A stretch of 64,000 nucleotides of DNA from Sphingomonas taxi. Its GTDB lineage: Bacteria > Pseudomonadota > Alphaproteobacteria > Sphingomonadales > Sphingomonadaceae. A program made the position numbers and the translations under genes. The notes below the pieces were generated by a model that made no database searches, was not told the origin of the DNA, and saw nothing but the letters and a program-made list of their open reading frames with translations. Positions 45,168 through 54,705 of the stretch are shown piece by piece. Positions within the stretch are counted from its first letter, which is position 1. Every line of letters starts with the position of its first letter. Where the stretch lies: the NCBI GenBank assembly GCA_003240625.1, contig QFMX01000008.1:248001-312000 (forward strand), read 5' to 3'.

Positions 45168-47648
45168 ATGCGTACCATGCTTGCTTGCGGCGTTGCATTC
45201 GCCGCGCTCATGATTCCGGCTGCGGCCTTCGCTCAGTCGACCGGTTCACAGTCGTTCGATGAAACGAGCGAAATCGTCGTCAGCGGCAAGAAGGACAAAG
45301 CTGTCGGCGGCGTCGAGATCCCCGACTCGCCGAAGCCCAAGGTCGTCATCACCAGCGAGCTGATCCAGCGCCAGCGCCCTGGCCAGTCCGTCAACGAGAT
45401 CATCAACCTAGTCCCCGGCGTCAGCTTCACGAACAATGACCCCTGGGGTTCGTCGGGCGGTTCGTTCACGATCCGTGGTTTCGATTCGTCGCGCATCTCG
45501 CAGACGTTCGATGGCATCCCGCTGAACGACTCGGGCAACTACGCGATTTATACCAATCAGCAGGTCGACCCCGAGCTGATTTCCAACGTCAACGTCAACC
45601 TGGGCGCCACCGACGTCGACAGCCCGACCGCCTCGGCAGTCGGCGGCACCGTCAACATCAATACGCTAAACCCGAGCGAAGTACTGAGCGGCATGGCTGT
45701 CGCCAGCTACGGCAACATCGTTGCGGACGGCGCCGGCGACCGCCCCTACACGCGCGTTTTCGGCCTGATCCAGACCGGCGACATCACCGGCCACGGCACT
45801 AAGGCTTGGTTCGCTGCATCGAACGCGCACAACGAAGCAGCGTTCGCGAACTACGGCGTCGTGCAGAAGTCGCAGTACAACGCCAAGATCCGCCAGGACA
45901 TCGGCAGCCGCGGCGACTTCATCTCGCTGGCAGGCAACTACAACGTTAACCGCAACAACTTTGGCGGCTCGCCGCTGAACGCCGCGTCGTTCGGTACCGA
46001 CAAGTCGGTGCGGTTCTACGACATTCCCGGCGGCATTCCCTGCAACGTCAGCTTGAACGGTACGCCGAATACGTGCGGCACGTCGTTCGAGCGCCGATAT
46101 AATCCGTCGAACAACGGCAATGCGCGCATCAACTCTCGCTACACGCTGGCCGAAGGTCTGATCCTGTCGCTCGACGGCGCGTATCAGTATGTGAAGGCAA
46201 ACGGTGGCGGCACCGTGTCGGCCCGCGAGAGTGCGTTCACGCAGAACGGCCAGAGCTTCACCGGCTATTTCCCTTCGGCGATCGGCAACACCGGCGCACC
46301 CATCCCGTACTATAACGCGGATCTCAACGGTGACGGCATCATCAGCCCCACCGGTCGGGTGACCGTCCTCCAGCCCAGCCAAACGCAGACCAATCGCTAT
46401 ACCGGCGTTGCCAACCTCGCGTACGACTTGGATCCCAACAACCGTGTCCGCCTGTCGTACACGTATGACCGTGCGCGCCATCGCCAGACCGGCGAAACCG
46501 GTGCGCTGGACATTGGCGGCGAGCCGTCCGACGTATTCCCCGTCAACAATCCATTGACCGACGGTGCCGGCAACGTACTCCAAAAGCGCGATCGCAAGTC
46601 GTTCGCGACGCTTCACAAGGTCGCCGCCGAGTATCGCGGGCAGTTCATCGACGAGAAACTGACGCTGCTGCTCGGCGTGAGCGCACCGTTCTACAAGCGC
46701 GATCTAAACCAGTATTGCTACACGACGTCGCTAAGCGGCAACGTCAATTGCGTCGCCGGCGGCAACGCCGCTGCCTTCCAGGCGGCCAATCCGTACACGA
46801 CGACGGCAACCGGTGCACCGCGGGGTGCAGCACCGCCGCAGTCGCGGACGTACAAGTACGACAAGATCCTACCGAACGTCGGCGCGACATTCCGCCTCAC
46901 GCCAGCCGTCAGTGTAGCGGCAAGCTTTGCCCAGAACCTTTCGGTTCCGGGTACGGATACGCTGTACAACTCGTTGTATGTGCCCGCGACCAACTCTGCA
47001 GCCAAGCCGCAACCTGAAACGTCAAACAGCTACGATCTGAGCCTGCGCTATCAGCGCAGCATCGTCCAGGCAGCGCTGACCGGTTGGTATTCGACCTACA
47101 AGAACCGCATCGTATCGGCTTATGACCTCGACTGCGATTGCTCGGTCGACACCAATCTGGGCGAAGTGAAGAAGTATGGCTTCGATGCCAGCGTGTCGGT
47201 TCGGCCGGTTCCGCAGGTTCTGGCGTATGTCTTCGGTTCGTACATCAAGTCGGAAATCCAGGACAACGTCGCCACCGGGGCAGCGACGTTCGCCGCCACC
47301 GCGGGTAACTACGAGCGAGCCGCACCGAACTGGCTCGCCGGCGGACGTCTCCAGGGCACCATCGGCGATCTCGATCTTGGCGCACAGGTCAAATACACGG
47401 GTCGTCGCTTCCTGAACGACACCAACACGGTGAAGTTTGGCGGCTACACGGTCGTGGACCTCGACATCCGTTACTCGCTGGCAAGTGCAGGGCTCGCCAA
47501 GACGTACTTGCAGCTCAACGTCAGCAACCTGTTCGACGAGTTCTATGTCGGGTCCTTCAGCGGCAGCCTGTCGCAGCTCGGCACCGGCGCGTTCGTGAAC
47601 TTCGGTTCGCCGCGGGCGATCAGCGGGTCGCTCATCGTCGGCTTCTGA
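45168..47648 (+). CDS. TonB-dependent receptor
   Basis: An 826-residue outer-membrane receptor. A signal peptide ends AAAFAQ, then come a TonB-box-like EIVVSGKK, a plug domain (QRPGQSVNEIINLVPGVSFT, GSFTIRGFDSSRISQTFDGIPLND) and a barrel ending in SPRAISGSLIVGF with the terminal Phe. The substrate is not evident. AAGGGGAC lies 12 bases before the ATG. A rho-independent terminator follows at once, so it is probably a single-gene transcript. Confidence 0.92.
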   Translation: MRTMLACGVAFAALMIPAAAFAQSTGSQSFDETSEIVVSGKKDKAVGGVEIPDSPKPKVVITSELIQRQRPGQSVNEIINLVPGVSFTNNDPWGSSGGSFTIRGFDSSRISQTFDGIPLNDSGNYAIYTNQQVDPELISNVNVNLGATDVDSPTASAVGGTVNINTLNPSEVLSGMAVASYGNIVADGAGDRPYTRVFGLIQTGDITGHGTKAWFAASNAHNEAAFANYGVVQKSQYNAKIRQDIGSRGDFISLAGNYNVNRNNFGGSPLNAASFGTDKSVRFYDIPGGIPCNVSLNGTPNTCGTSFERRYNPSNNGNARINSRYTLAEGLILSLDGAYQYVKANGGGTVSARESAFTQNGQSFTGYFPSAIGNTGAPIPYYNADLNGDGIISPTGRVTVLQPSQTQTNRYTGVANLAYDLDPNNRVRLSYTYDRARHRQTGETGALDIGGEPSDVFPVNNPLTDGAGNVLQKRDRKSFATLHKVAAEYRGQFIDEKLTLLLGVSAPFYKRDLNQYCYTTSLSGNVNCVAGGNAAAFQAANPYTTTATGAPRGAAPPQSRTYKYDKILPNVGATFRLTPAVSVAASFAQNLSVPGTDTLYNSLYVPATNSAAKPQPETSNSYDLSLRYQRSIVQAALTGWYSTYKNRIVSAYDLDCDCSVDTNLGEVKKYGFDASVSVRPVPQVLAYVFGSYIKSEIQDNVATGAATFAATAGNYERAAPNWLAGGRLQGTIGDLDLGAQVKYTGRRFLNDTNTVKFGGYTVVDLDIRYSLASAGLAKTYLQLNVSNLFDEFYVGSFSGSLSQLGTGAFVNFGSPRAISGSLIVGF

Positions 47649-47672
47649 GCCTTCGATACCGCAGCTTGAAAG

Positions 47673-47706
47673 GCCGCCGTTCCCCTCGGGGAGCGGCGGC
47701 TTTTTT
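47673..47706 (+). terminator. Rho-independent terminator of the TonB receptor gene
   Basis: GCCGCCG and CGGCGGC, extended by TTCCCC/GGGGAG, form a GC-rich hairpin directly followed by six T residues, 24 bp after the stop. Confidence 0.9.
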
Positions 47707-48011
47707 CGTTTCTAGCGGGGGCGGAGGCGGTCGATGGTGATGACCGCGAATTCGGGGACGGGCGGGTCTTCTCCCCTCGCTGGAAGGAAGGGCTTGGGGG
47801 TGGGTCGGCCCGCTTGAGCCACGCTAGATGGGGTTTGCGGAAGCCGACCCACCCCCTGCCCCTCCCTTTCAGGGAGGGGGGAAGGATAGGCGTTCAGGGC
47901 GTTCTCTCTTGTCTTCACACACACCAGTAGGGAGCCGTATCGCGAACCTCCGTCGGCTGCGCAGTCGCAGCTTTTGCGTGTCTCCGTCGCGGCGTGTAAG
48001 ACCGCTCGCCA
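47707..48011. other. Intergenic region of 305 bp with one repeat
   Basis: It contains family C unit C5 and about 130 bp before the sensor kinase gene. No gene is seen. Confidence 0.55.
47773..47881. repeat. Family C palindromic repeat unit (C5)
   Basis: Arms CCCCTCGCTGGAAGGAAGGG (partly decayed) and CCCCTCCCTTTCAGGGAGGG with the inner GCGGAAGCCGACCCACCCCC. Confidence 0.8.
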
Positions 48012-49172
48012 ATGGCTACCCCTTCCGTCTCGTCTCCCGGCTCGTCCGCGCTCAACTCGTCCGCCCTGAACTCGGCCCGACGCCTGCCCTTCACCGCGCG
48101 GCCGTTCTTCGAGAACAAGGCGCGGGCGTTCTGGATTTTGCAGGCGGTCGGGTGGAGCGGGTATCTGCTGCTGCGCGGGGTCGTCTCGATCTCGAACGGG
48201 CTGTCGCTCGATGGGGTGATCCCGGTGATCGTCGAGGCGATCGTCGGATACTGCATCACGCTGCTGCTCTCGACGATGTACGGCCAGTATCGGCAGATGA
48301 ACCGGCTGGTCGGGATCTTCCTGACGATCGCGACGCTCGCCGCGGCGACGTTCCTGTACGCGGTACTAGATGCGTTCACTTTCTCGTTCATCGCGACGTC
48401 GACGCCGGGGGTGACTCTGACGCGGTTGCTGGGGTCGGTGTATGTTACCTTCACTGTGCTGTTCGGCTGGTCGGCGCTGTATTTCGGGATCAATTTCTAC
48501 CTGATCGTCGAGGCGCAGATCGACCAGATGGAGCATCTGGAGAACCAGGCGTCGACCGCGCAGCTGGCGATGCTGCGCTATCAGTTAAACCCGCATTTCC
48601 TGTTCAACACGCTCAACTCGATCTCGACGCTGGTGCTGCTCAAGCAGACCGAGCGGGCGAACGCGATGCTGAGCCGGTTGTCGTCATTCCTGCGCTATAC
48701 GCTGGCGAACGAACCGACCGCGCACGTCACCGTCGCGCAGGAGGTGGACCAGCTGAAGCTGTATCTGGAGATCGAGAAGATGCGCTTCGAGGATCGGATG
48801 CGGCCGAAGTTCGATATCGATCCCCGCGCCGAACGCGCGCGGTTGCCGTCGCTGCTGCTGCAACCGCTGGTCGAAAACGCGATCAAATACGCCGTCACCC
48901 CGCAGGAAGAAGGCGCCGAAATCCGCGTCGAAGTGCGCCTTGCCGGGGAACGGGTGCAGATCGCCGTATCCGACACCGGACCGGGCTTGATCGAGGGCCG
49001 GATCGGGTCAAGCCATTCGACCGGCGTGGGGCTCGCTAATATTAGAGACAGGTTGGTGCAGGCATATGGCCCCGACCACCGTTTCGAAACCCGCTCCACG
49101 CCGGCTGGCGGCTTCTCGGTGGAAATCGAGATCCCGTATCAGCTGGAAGACGTGAACAGAGAGGCCGCATGA
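48012..49172 (+). CDS. LytS/YehU-type sensor histidine kinase
   Basis: The 386 residues have about four membrane helices between residues 40 and 160. A His_kinase domain follows with the phospho-acceptor His near residue 195 (RYQLNPHFLFNTLNSIS), and then an HATPase_c domain (LLLQPLVENAIKYAV, VSDTGPGL, STGVGLANIRDRL). This is the 5TM/LytS-like class that pairs with LytTR regulators. Its stop overlaps the start of the regulator gene (ATGA), so the two are translationally coupled. The signal sensed is unknown. Confidence 0.93.
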   Translation: MATPSVSSPGSSALNSSALNSARRLPFTARPFFENKARAFWILQAVGWSGYLLLRGVVSISNGLSLDGVIPVIVEAIVGYCITLLLSTMYGQYRQMNRLVGIFLTIATLAAATFLYAVLDAFTFSFIATSTPGVTLTRLLGSVYVTFTVLFGWSALYFGINFYLIVEAQIDQMEHLENQASTAQLAMLRYQLNPHFLFNTLNSISTLVLLKQTERANAMLSRLSSFLRYTLANEPTAHVTVAQEVDQLKLYLEIEKMRFEDRMRPKFDIDPRAERARLPSLLLQPLVENAIKYAVTPQEEGAEIRVEVRLAGERVQIAVSDTGPGLIEGRIGSSHSTGVGLANIRDRLVQAYGPDHRFETRSTPAGGFSVEIEIPYQLEDVNREAA

Positions 49173-49966
49173 CCATCCGTACCATTCTCGTCGACGACGA
49201 GCCGCTGGCGATCCAGGGGCTGGAACTCCGACTCCAGGCCCATGAAGACGTCGAGATCATCGAAAAATGCTCGAACGGCCGCGAGGCGATTCGCGCGATC
49301 AAGACGCACAAGCCCGACCTCGTCTTCCTCGACATCCAGATGCCGGGCTTCGACGGGTTCTCCGTCGTGCAGGGCCTGATGGAGGTCGAGCCGCCGCTGT
49401 TCGTGTTCGTCACCGCCTATTCGGACCACGCCTTGCGCGCGTTCGAGGCGCAGGCGGTCGATTACCTGATGAAGCCGGTCGAGGAGTCGCGACTGGCGGA
49501 TACGATCGAGCGGGTTCGCCAGCGACTGAGCGAAAAGCGCGGCGTCGAGGAGGTCGATCGGTTGCGCGAAGTGCTGGCCGATGTCGCGCCCGATGCGGCG
49601 GCGGACATGCCGGACGGCGACGCGGTGTCAGCGAACCGGTTCGAGAAGCTTATCAACATCAAGGATCGCGGGCAGATCTTCCGTGTCGATGTCGACACGA
49701 TCGAGCGGATCGATGCGGCCGGCGATTATATGTGCATCTATACCGGCGATAATACGCTGATTTTGCGGGAGACGATGAAGGATCTGGAAAAGCGGCTCGA
49801 TCCGCGGCGGTTCCAGCGGGTGCATCGGTCGACGATCGTGAATTTGGATCTGGTGAAGCAGGTTAAGCCGCATACGAACGGGGAATGCTTCCTGGTGCTG
49901 AATTCCGGGGCGAGCGTGAAGGTTTCGCGGTCGTATCGTGATGTGGTGGCGAGGTTCGTTCACTGA
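49169..49966 (+). CDS. LytTR family response regulator
   Basis: A 265-residue regulator with a receiver domain (Asp55 in DLVFLDIQMPG, lysine in DYLMKPVEE) and a C-terminal LytTR DNA-binding domain (RGQIFRVDVDTIERIDAAGDYMCIYTG, RFQRVHRSTIVNLDLVKQ). It is the partner of the overlapping sensor kinase. LytTR proteins bind paired short direct repeats; I found no obvious target in the window. Confidence 0.94.
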   Translation: MTIRTILVDDEPLAIQGLELRLQAHEDVEIIEKCSNGREAIRAIKTHKPDLVFLDIQMPGFDGFSVVQGLMEVEPPLFVFVTAYSDHALRAFEAQAVDYLMKPVEESRLADTIERVRQRLSEKRGVEEVDRLREVLADVAPDAAADMPDGDAVSANRFEKLINIKDRGQIFRVDVDTIERIDAAGDYMCIYTGDNTLILRETMKDLEKRLDPRRFQRVHRSTIVNLDLVKQVKPHTNGECFLVLNSGASVKVSRSYRDVVARFVH

Positions 49967-50008
49967 GATAGAGGGCCCTTCACGTTTCCCTCCTCCCAGT
50001 CCACTTCC

Positions 50009-50090
50009 CGTCATCCTGACGAAAGTCAGGATCCAGAGCCACTGAGGACGACGCTCGTTACCCTGGATCCTGACTTCCGTCAGGATGACG
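50009..50090. repeat. Family D palindromic repeat unit (D2)
   Basis: Arms CGTCATCCTGACGAAAGTCA and TGACTTCCGTCAGGATGACG, with a decayed half-copy (CCCGACTTTCGTCGGGATGA) about 60 bp further on. They occupy most of the gap before the cell-wall hydrolase gene. Confidence 0.85.
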
Positions 50091-50263
50091 GACGCGCGGG
50101 GTGTGGTCGGGAGAGCCTCGGGAACACTCACTTCCACGTCCGTCCCTGCCGATCGAGGTCCCGACTTTCGTCGGGATGACAGGCGTCCGCCTCCTTATGG
50201 AGCGCTCACCCGCTCCCGCACCCCATTAACCTGTCCCTAAACCCCGCGCCCTAGAGCGGGGGG

Positions 50264-51283
50264 ATGAAGACGTCGGGTTACGGCCTTTATCCGCATGCGC
50301 TGATCAGCCTGCCCGCGTTGGTGATGGCGACGTCGTGCGTGCCAGCGGATCCGCCCGCGGCGATCGCTCGGGCGCAGCCGGAACGGAATTCTCGCGCGCT
50401 GCTCCAGCGGATGGCGTTGCATGTGCCGGATGATATTTCGGCGAAGGCAGCATTGCCGATCGCGGATGCGGTATTTGCCGGGACTGTTCCGGCCGTCGCG
50501 CCGCCCTTTTTGACCACAGCCCAATCGAGCGACGATGCCTCGCGGGCGGCGGAGTGCCTGACGGCGGCGGTGTATTACGAAGCGCGGTCGCAGTCGGTGG
50601 AGGGGCAGCGGGCGGTGGCGCAGGTCGTGTTGAACCGGGTGCGTGACCGGGCCTTTCCGAACAGCGTCTGCGGGGTCGTGTACCAGGGGGCGGAGCGGCG
50701 GACCGGGTGTCAGTTCAGCTTTACGTGCGATGGCTCGATGAACCGGCCGCGGGAATTGGGGGCTTGGGATCGCGCGCGTACGGTTGCGGCGGCGGCGCTT
50801 GGCGGGAGCGTGTACGCGCCGGTCGGAGCGGCGACGTCGTTTCATACGACGAGCATTTTGCCGTGGTGGGCGTCGAGTCTTGCGCGGATCACGACGGTTG
50901 GGGCGCATGTGTTTTACCGCTGGCAGGGGGCGCTGGAGCGGGCGCTGACGTTTCGGCAGGCTTATGCTGGAGTCGAGCCTGGGGTCCGTGGTTTTAGTTT
51001 GGCGGGCGGTAATGGCGCGGCGGCAGTTGCGGCGCAGGTTGCCGGGGTTTCGGTGCATTATGGGAATCGGGAAGCCGTTGCGGACTTGAGTGAGGCACCG
51101 ATAGGCACGCCGCATGGGGTGACGGTGCACCGGGGGGTGCCGCGCTCCGGCTCGACGATTGCGGGTGCCGCGGTCGTGCAGACGCGGTTGGTTTCGGGGG
51201 TTCGGGTTCATGTCGGTGGGCGAGTTGCTGCGCTGCTTGATGGCGGTGAAAGCGTCGACGCGGTTGTCTCGGACGAAACCTGA
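50264..51283 (+). CDS. SleB-type cell wall hydrolase
   Basis: The 339 residues carry a Hydrolase_2 (SleB-like) domain at about residues 95-225: CLTAAVYYEARSQSVEGQRAVAQVVLNRVRD, then FSFTCDG and FHTTSILPWWA. The Glu in YYEARS is the expected catalytic residue of these lytic transglycosylase/amidase-like enzymes. The N-terminus has a hydrophobic leader with a Cys (LVMATSC), possibly a lipoprotein or signal peptide. The C-terminal 110 residues are low-complexity and unrecognised. It probably cuts peptidoglycan in the periplasm. Confidence 0.85.
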   Translation: MKTSGYGLYPHALISLPALVMATSCVPADPPAAIARAQPERNSRALLQRMALHVPDDISAKAALPIADAVFAGTVPAVAPPFLTTAQSSDDASRAAECLTAAVYYEARSQSVEGQRAVAQVVLNRVRDRAFPNSVCGVVYQGAERRTGCQFSFTCDGSMNRPRELGAWDRARTVAAAALGGSVYAPVGAATSFHTTSILPWWASSLARITTVGAHVFYRWQGALERALTFRQAYAGVEPGVRGFSLAGGNGAAAVAAQVAGVSVHYGNREAVADLSEAPIGTPHGVTVHRGVPRSGSTIAGAAVVQTRLVSGVRVHVGGRVAALLDGGESVDAVVSDET

Positions 51284-51296
51284 CCCACCCACAGCC

Positions 51297-51400
51297 CCAC
51301 CCGAGCGAAGGCCGGGGCCCAGTTGGGGGACGTCGCTAACGACGGACCGCGGTCCGTAACGACCACCTTTCCAACTGGGCCCCGGCCTTCGCCGGGGTGG
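51297..51400. repeat. Family A palindromic repeat unit (A7)
   Basis: Arms CCACCCGAGCGAAGGCCGGG and CCCGGCCTTCGCCGGGGTGG with CCCAGTTGGGGG / CCAACTGGG and the inner ACCACCTTTCC shared with unit A5. Confidence 0.82.
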
Positions 51401-51505
51401 AGGTAGGAGGGAAATGCCCTTGCCGTTGCTCCCGCACAATCCTCCGGAAGCCCCGTTCAAGCGACGTCCAGCAGGGTGACACCCCGGTTGGCGGGAACGT
51501 CCTCT

Positions 51506-51615
51506 CCCCTCCCTGGAAGGGAGGGGTCGGGGGTGGGTCGGGTTCCGCGTGGTCCGTCCATCGTGGCTCACACCGGCCTACCCACCCCCTGCCCCTCCCT
51601 TCCAGGGAAGGGGGC
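51506..51615. repeat. Family C palindromic repeat unit (C6)
   Basis: Arms CCCCTCCCTGGAAGGGAGGG and CCCCTCCCTTCCAGGGAAGG around GGTGGGTCGGGTTCCGC. Confidence 0.82.
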
Positions 51616-51695
51616 GCGGCTCGACCTTGGTGGGCTTGCGCGCGCCCTTCCCCCTCCCCTCGCAAAACCATGCTGCATCTGCTAACGGCACGCGC

Positions 51696-53564
51696 ATGCT
51701 GAATCTGAACAATATCACGGTGCGCCTGGGCGGACGCGTTATCCTCGATGGCGCCACGGCCGCGTTGCCGCCGGGCTCGCGCGTTGGGCTGATCGGGCGC
51801 AACGGTGCGGGCAAGTCGACGATGGTGCGCGTGATCGCAGGGCAGCTCGAGCCCGACGACGGTTCGGCCGACATGCCGCGGGGCGCGCGGATCGGCTACC
51901 TCGCACAGGAAGCGCCGCACGGCGTGAAGACCCCGTTTGAGACCGTGCTCGAAGCCGATCTGGAGCGCGCCGCGCTGATGATCGAGAGCGAGACGAGCGA
52001 GGATCCCGACCGCTTGGGCGACGTGTACGAGCGGCTGATCGCGATCGACGCGTACACCGCGCCCGCACGCGCCGCGCAGATCCTGCTCGGGCTCGGGTTC
52101 GACGAGGACATGCAGGCGCGCACGCTCGACAGCTTCTCGGGTGGCTGGAAGATGCGCGTGGCGCTCGCTGCGCTACTGTTCTCGCAGCCGGACCTGCTGC
52201 TGCTCGACGAGCCTTCGAACCATCTCGATCTCGAGGCGGTGATGTGGCTCGAGGATTTCCTGAAGAGCTACAAGGCGACGATCGTCGTTGTCAGCCACGA
52301 GCGCGATTTCCTCAACAACGTGGTCGATCACATCCTGCATCTGCAGGGCGGCAAGATCACGCTGTATCCGGGCGGCTACGACGCGTTCGAGCGGCAGCGG
52401 GCCGAGCGCCTCGCGCAGATCGAGGCGGCACGCGCCAACCAGGCGGTGCAGCGCGAGAAGTTGCAGGAATATATCGCGAAGAATTCCGCTCGGGCTTCCA
52501 CGGCGAAGCAGGCGCAGTCGCGACAGAAGATGCTGTCGAAGATGCAGCCGATCGCCGAGAGCTACAACGATCCGACGCTGTCGTTCGGCTTCCCCAATCC
52601 GACCGAGCTGCGGCCGCCGTTGATAACGCTGGACATGGCGACGGTGGGCTATGCCGATGTGCCGATCCTGAAGCGGCTCAACATGCGGCTCGATCCCGAC
52701 GACCGGGTCGCGCTGCTCGGGCGCAACGGCAACGGCAAGACCACGCTCGCGCGGCTGCTGGCGGCGCAGCTGACGCCGATGGACGGCGAGATGTCGTCGT
52801 CGGGCAAGATGAAGGTCGGGTATTTCACCCAGTACCAGGTCGAGGAACTCGATCCGACCGATTCGCCGATCGAGCATATGTCGCACCTGATGAAGGGCGC
52901 GACGCCGGCCGCGGTGCGCGCGCAGTTGGGGCGCTTCGGCTTCTCGGGCGACAAGGCGACGACCAGGGTTGGCAAGCTGTCGGGTGGCGAGCGGGCGCGT
53001 CTGGCACTGGCGCTGATCACGCGCGATGCGCCGCACCTGCTGATTCTCGATGAGCCTACCAACCATCTGGACGTCGATGCGCGCGAAGCCCTGGTGCAGG
53101 CGCTCAACGCGTACACCGGGGCTGTCGTGCTGGTCAGCCATGATCGGCACATGTTGGAGCTGACCGCGGACCGGCTGGTGCTGGTCGACGATGGGACCGC
53201 GAAGGAATTCGACGGCAGCCTCGACGATTACATCGCGTTCGTCCTGAAGGGCGACAGCGGCAAGGGCGATGCGGCGTCGAAAGCCGACAAGAAGGCGGGG
53301 AAGAAGGCCGCTGCCGATGCGAAGAGCAACGATGCGGCTTTGCGCAAGGCGCTGCGCGAGATCGAGGAGCAGACCGCGAAGTTCACCAAGGAGCGTAACG
53401 CGCTCGATCGCGCGATGGTCGATCCGGCGAATGCGGAGCCGCGGTTTTCGCGGATGTCGATGGGGGATCTGAGCAAGCGTCGTGCCGAGGTGCATGCGAA
53501 GCTCGAGGCTAGCGAGGCGAAGTGGCTGGAGGCTAGCGAGGCGCTGGAAGGCGTGGCGGCCTAA
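51696..53564 (+). CDS. ABC-F family ATP-binding protein
   Basis: The 622 residues from ATG 51696 (MLNLNNITVRLGGRVILDG) contain two ATPase domains and no membrane part. Walker A motifs are GRNGAGKSTMVRV and GRNGNGKTTLARL; signatures are SFSGGWKMRVALA and KLSGGERARLALA; Walker B regions are LLLLDEPSNHLD and LLILDEPTNHLD. The linker between the domains (about residues 240-300) is charged and helical as in the ABC-F translation factors. A C-terminal Lys/Ala-rich coiled coil resembles YheS/Uup. ABC-F proteins act on the ribosome E site; the exact subclass is not certain. Confidence 0.92.
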   Translation: MLNLNNITVRLGGRVILDGATAALPPGSRVGLIGRNGAGKSTMVRVIAGQLEPDDGSADMPRGARIGYLAQEAPHGVKTPFETVLEADLERAALMIESETSEDPDRLGDVYERLIAIDAYTAPARAAQILLGLGFDEDMQARTLDSFSGGWKMRVALAALLFSQPDLLLLDEPSNHLDLEAVMWLEDFLKSYKATIVVVSHERDFLNNVVDHILHLQGGKITLYPGGYDAFERQRAERLAQIEAARANQAVQREKLQEYIAKNSARASTAKQAQSRQKMLSKMQPIAESYNDPTLSFGFPNPTELRPPLITLDMATVGYADVPILKRLNMRLDPDDRVALLGRNGNGKTTLARLLAAQLTPMDGEMSSSGKMKVGYFTQYQVEELDPTDSPIEHMSHLMKGATPAAVRAQLGRFGFSGDKATTRVGKLSGGERARLALALITRDAPHLLILDEPTNHLDVDAREALVQALNAYTGAVVLVSHDRHMLELTADRLVLVDDGTAKEFDGSLDDYIAFVLKGDSGKGDAASKADKKAGKKAAADAKSNDAALRKALREIEEQTAKFTKERNALDRAMVDPANAEPRFSRMSMGDLSKRRAEVHAKLEASEAKWLEASEALEGVAA

Positions 53565-53577
53565 CCTTCTTCTTGCG

Positions 53578-53686
53578 CCCCTCCCTGGAAGGGAGGGGTT
53601 GGGGGTGGGTCGGGCTCCGCGCATCCAGGCGGTTGCGGCTTGAGCTGGCCTACCCACCCCCGGCCCCTCCCTTTCAGGGAGGGGGG
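53578..53686. repeat. Family C palindromic repeat unit (C7)
   Basis: Arms CCCCTCCCTGGAAGGGAGGG and CCCCTCCCTTTCAGGGAGGG between the convergent ABC-F and DUF3297 genes. Its middle (GCTTGAGCTGGCCTACCCAC) is shared with unit C3. Confidence 0.83.
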
Positions 53687-53690
53687 AAGG

Positions 53691-54002
53691 TCAAGCTTCG
53701 CCTGAGTCCGCAGGCCGCTCGAACCAAGCTTCCACCGGGCCGACCAGCTTCAGCGTCAGGGGATTGCCGTTGCGATCCACCTTCTTGCCGAGCGCGACGC
53801 GGATCCAGCCTTCCGAGATGCAATATTCCTCGACGTCGTGGCGGACCTTGTCCTTGAAGCGGATGCCGATGCCGCGTTCGAGCAGCTCCTGCTGGAAGAA
53901 CGGGCTGCGCTGATTGATCGAGAGGCGATCGGGGGGCGTGTCGCCGGTTGCGGCCGGGGTGGCGGCGGCTTCGGTCTCGGGCGTGTTGGGCGTGTCGGTC
54001 AT
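53691..54002 (-). CDS. DUF3297 family protein
   Basis: A 103-residue cytoplasmic protein. The first 22 residues (MTDTPNTPETEAAATPAATG) are a disordered Pro/Thr/Ala tail. The rest is the DUF3297 core (DRLSINQRSPFFQQELLERG, GWIRVALGKKVDRNGNPLTLKLVGPVEAWFE). The family has no established function. The stop lies 4 bp from a family C repeat. Confidence 0.87.
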   Translation of the reverse strand: MTDTPNTPETEAAATPAATGDTPPDRLSINQRSPFFQQELLERGIGIRFKDKVRHDVEEYCISEGWIRVALGKKVDRNGNPLTLKLVGPVEAWFERPADSGEA

Positions 54003-54110
54003 GGTCGCGCGTCTAGCGGCAAGCGCCCGCCCCGCGCCAGAAAAAAGCACGTGATGCAAAAGAGGCGCCGGGATTGCTCCCGACGCCTCCTTGCACTTGG
54101 TGTGTTCGGG

Positions 54111-54503
54111 TCAGCTGCAGACCTGCACCGATACCCGGTCGCCGTAATAGGGATCGACGCGCCACTCGTTCCAACACCGCGGACGATAATCCTCGCGGTA
54201 ATAGGTTCGAACCGGCGGGCTGTAATATGCCACCGGCGGCGGCGGCGCGTAATAGCCGCGGTCGTAATAACGCGGGCGATTGCTGCTCGCGATCGCCGCA
54301 CCGACGCCCAAGCCAAGGATACCGCCGAGCACTGCCGCACCGGCCGCATTGCCGCCACCGCGATGGTGATACCCGCCCCAGCCATAGCCGCGTCCGTAGC
54401 CGCCGCGGCCCCAGCGCTGCGCATCGGCCGGTACCGCGGCTGTCAGCGCGGTGGCTGCAAGGGCTACCCCCAAACCTGCCTTCTTCAAAAATCCGTTCAT
54501 CAT
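54111..54503 (-). CDS. Secreted Gly/Tyr/Pro-rich protein
   Basis: A 130-residue protein with a signal peptide (MMNGFLKKAGLGVALAATALTAAV, cut near ADAQ). A Gly/Arg/Tyr-rich stretch follows (WGRGGYGRGYGWGGYHHRGGG), then a Gly/Ala hydrophobic segment that looks like a glycine-zipper (AAVLGGILGLGVGAAIA), and a Tyr/Pro-rich part with one pair of Cys near the end. Similar proteins are common in sphingomonads. The function is unknown, and an envelope location is likely. Confidence 0.75.
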   Translation of the reverse strand: MMNGFLKKAGLGVALAATALTAAVPADAQRWGRGGYGRGYGWGGYHHRGGGNAAGAAVLGGILGLGVGAAIASSNRPRYYDRGYYAPPPPVAYYSPPVRTYYREDYRPRCWNEWRVDPYYGDRVSVQVCS

Positions 54504-54705
54504 CCGAACTCCGTTACTAGTTACGCCCGGTCCGCCTGGGACAAACGCATAAGTGTCCGACCGTGTTTCAGGCTCTAGGCGATTCGGTCTGAACTGCGCC
54601 GGAACGGGCTGTTAACCCACGGTATAACTGTGTGGTCCCGCGCAGGGACACCCGGTAGCGGGGCACGTCTGGGCTTCGTTCACGAATATGGGATAGGGTG
54701 ATGCC

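Larger units (their letters stand above)
51284..51695. other. Repeat-filled intergenic region of 412 bp
   Basis: Units A7 and C6 occupy about half of the region. An open frame from 51549 runs through C6 into the ABC-F gene, but its first 49 codons are translated repeat and leader. No gene is seen. Confidence 0.6.
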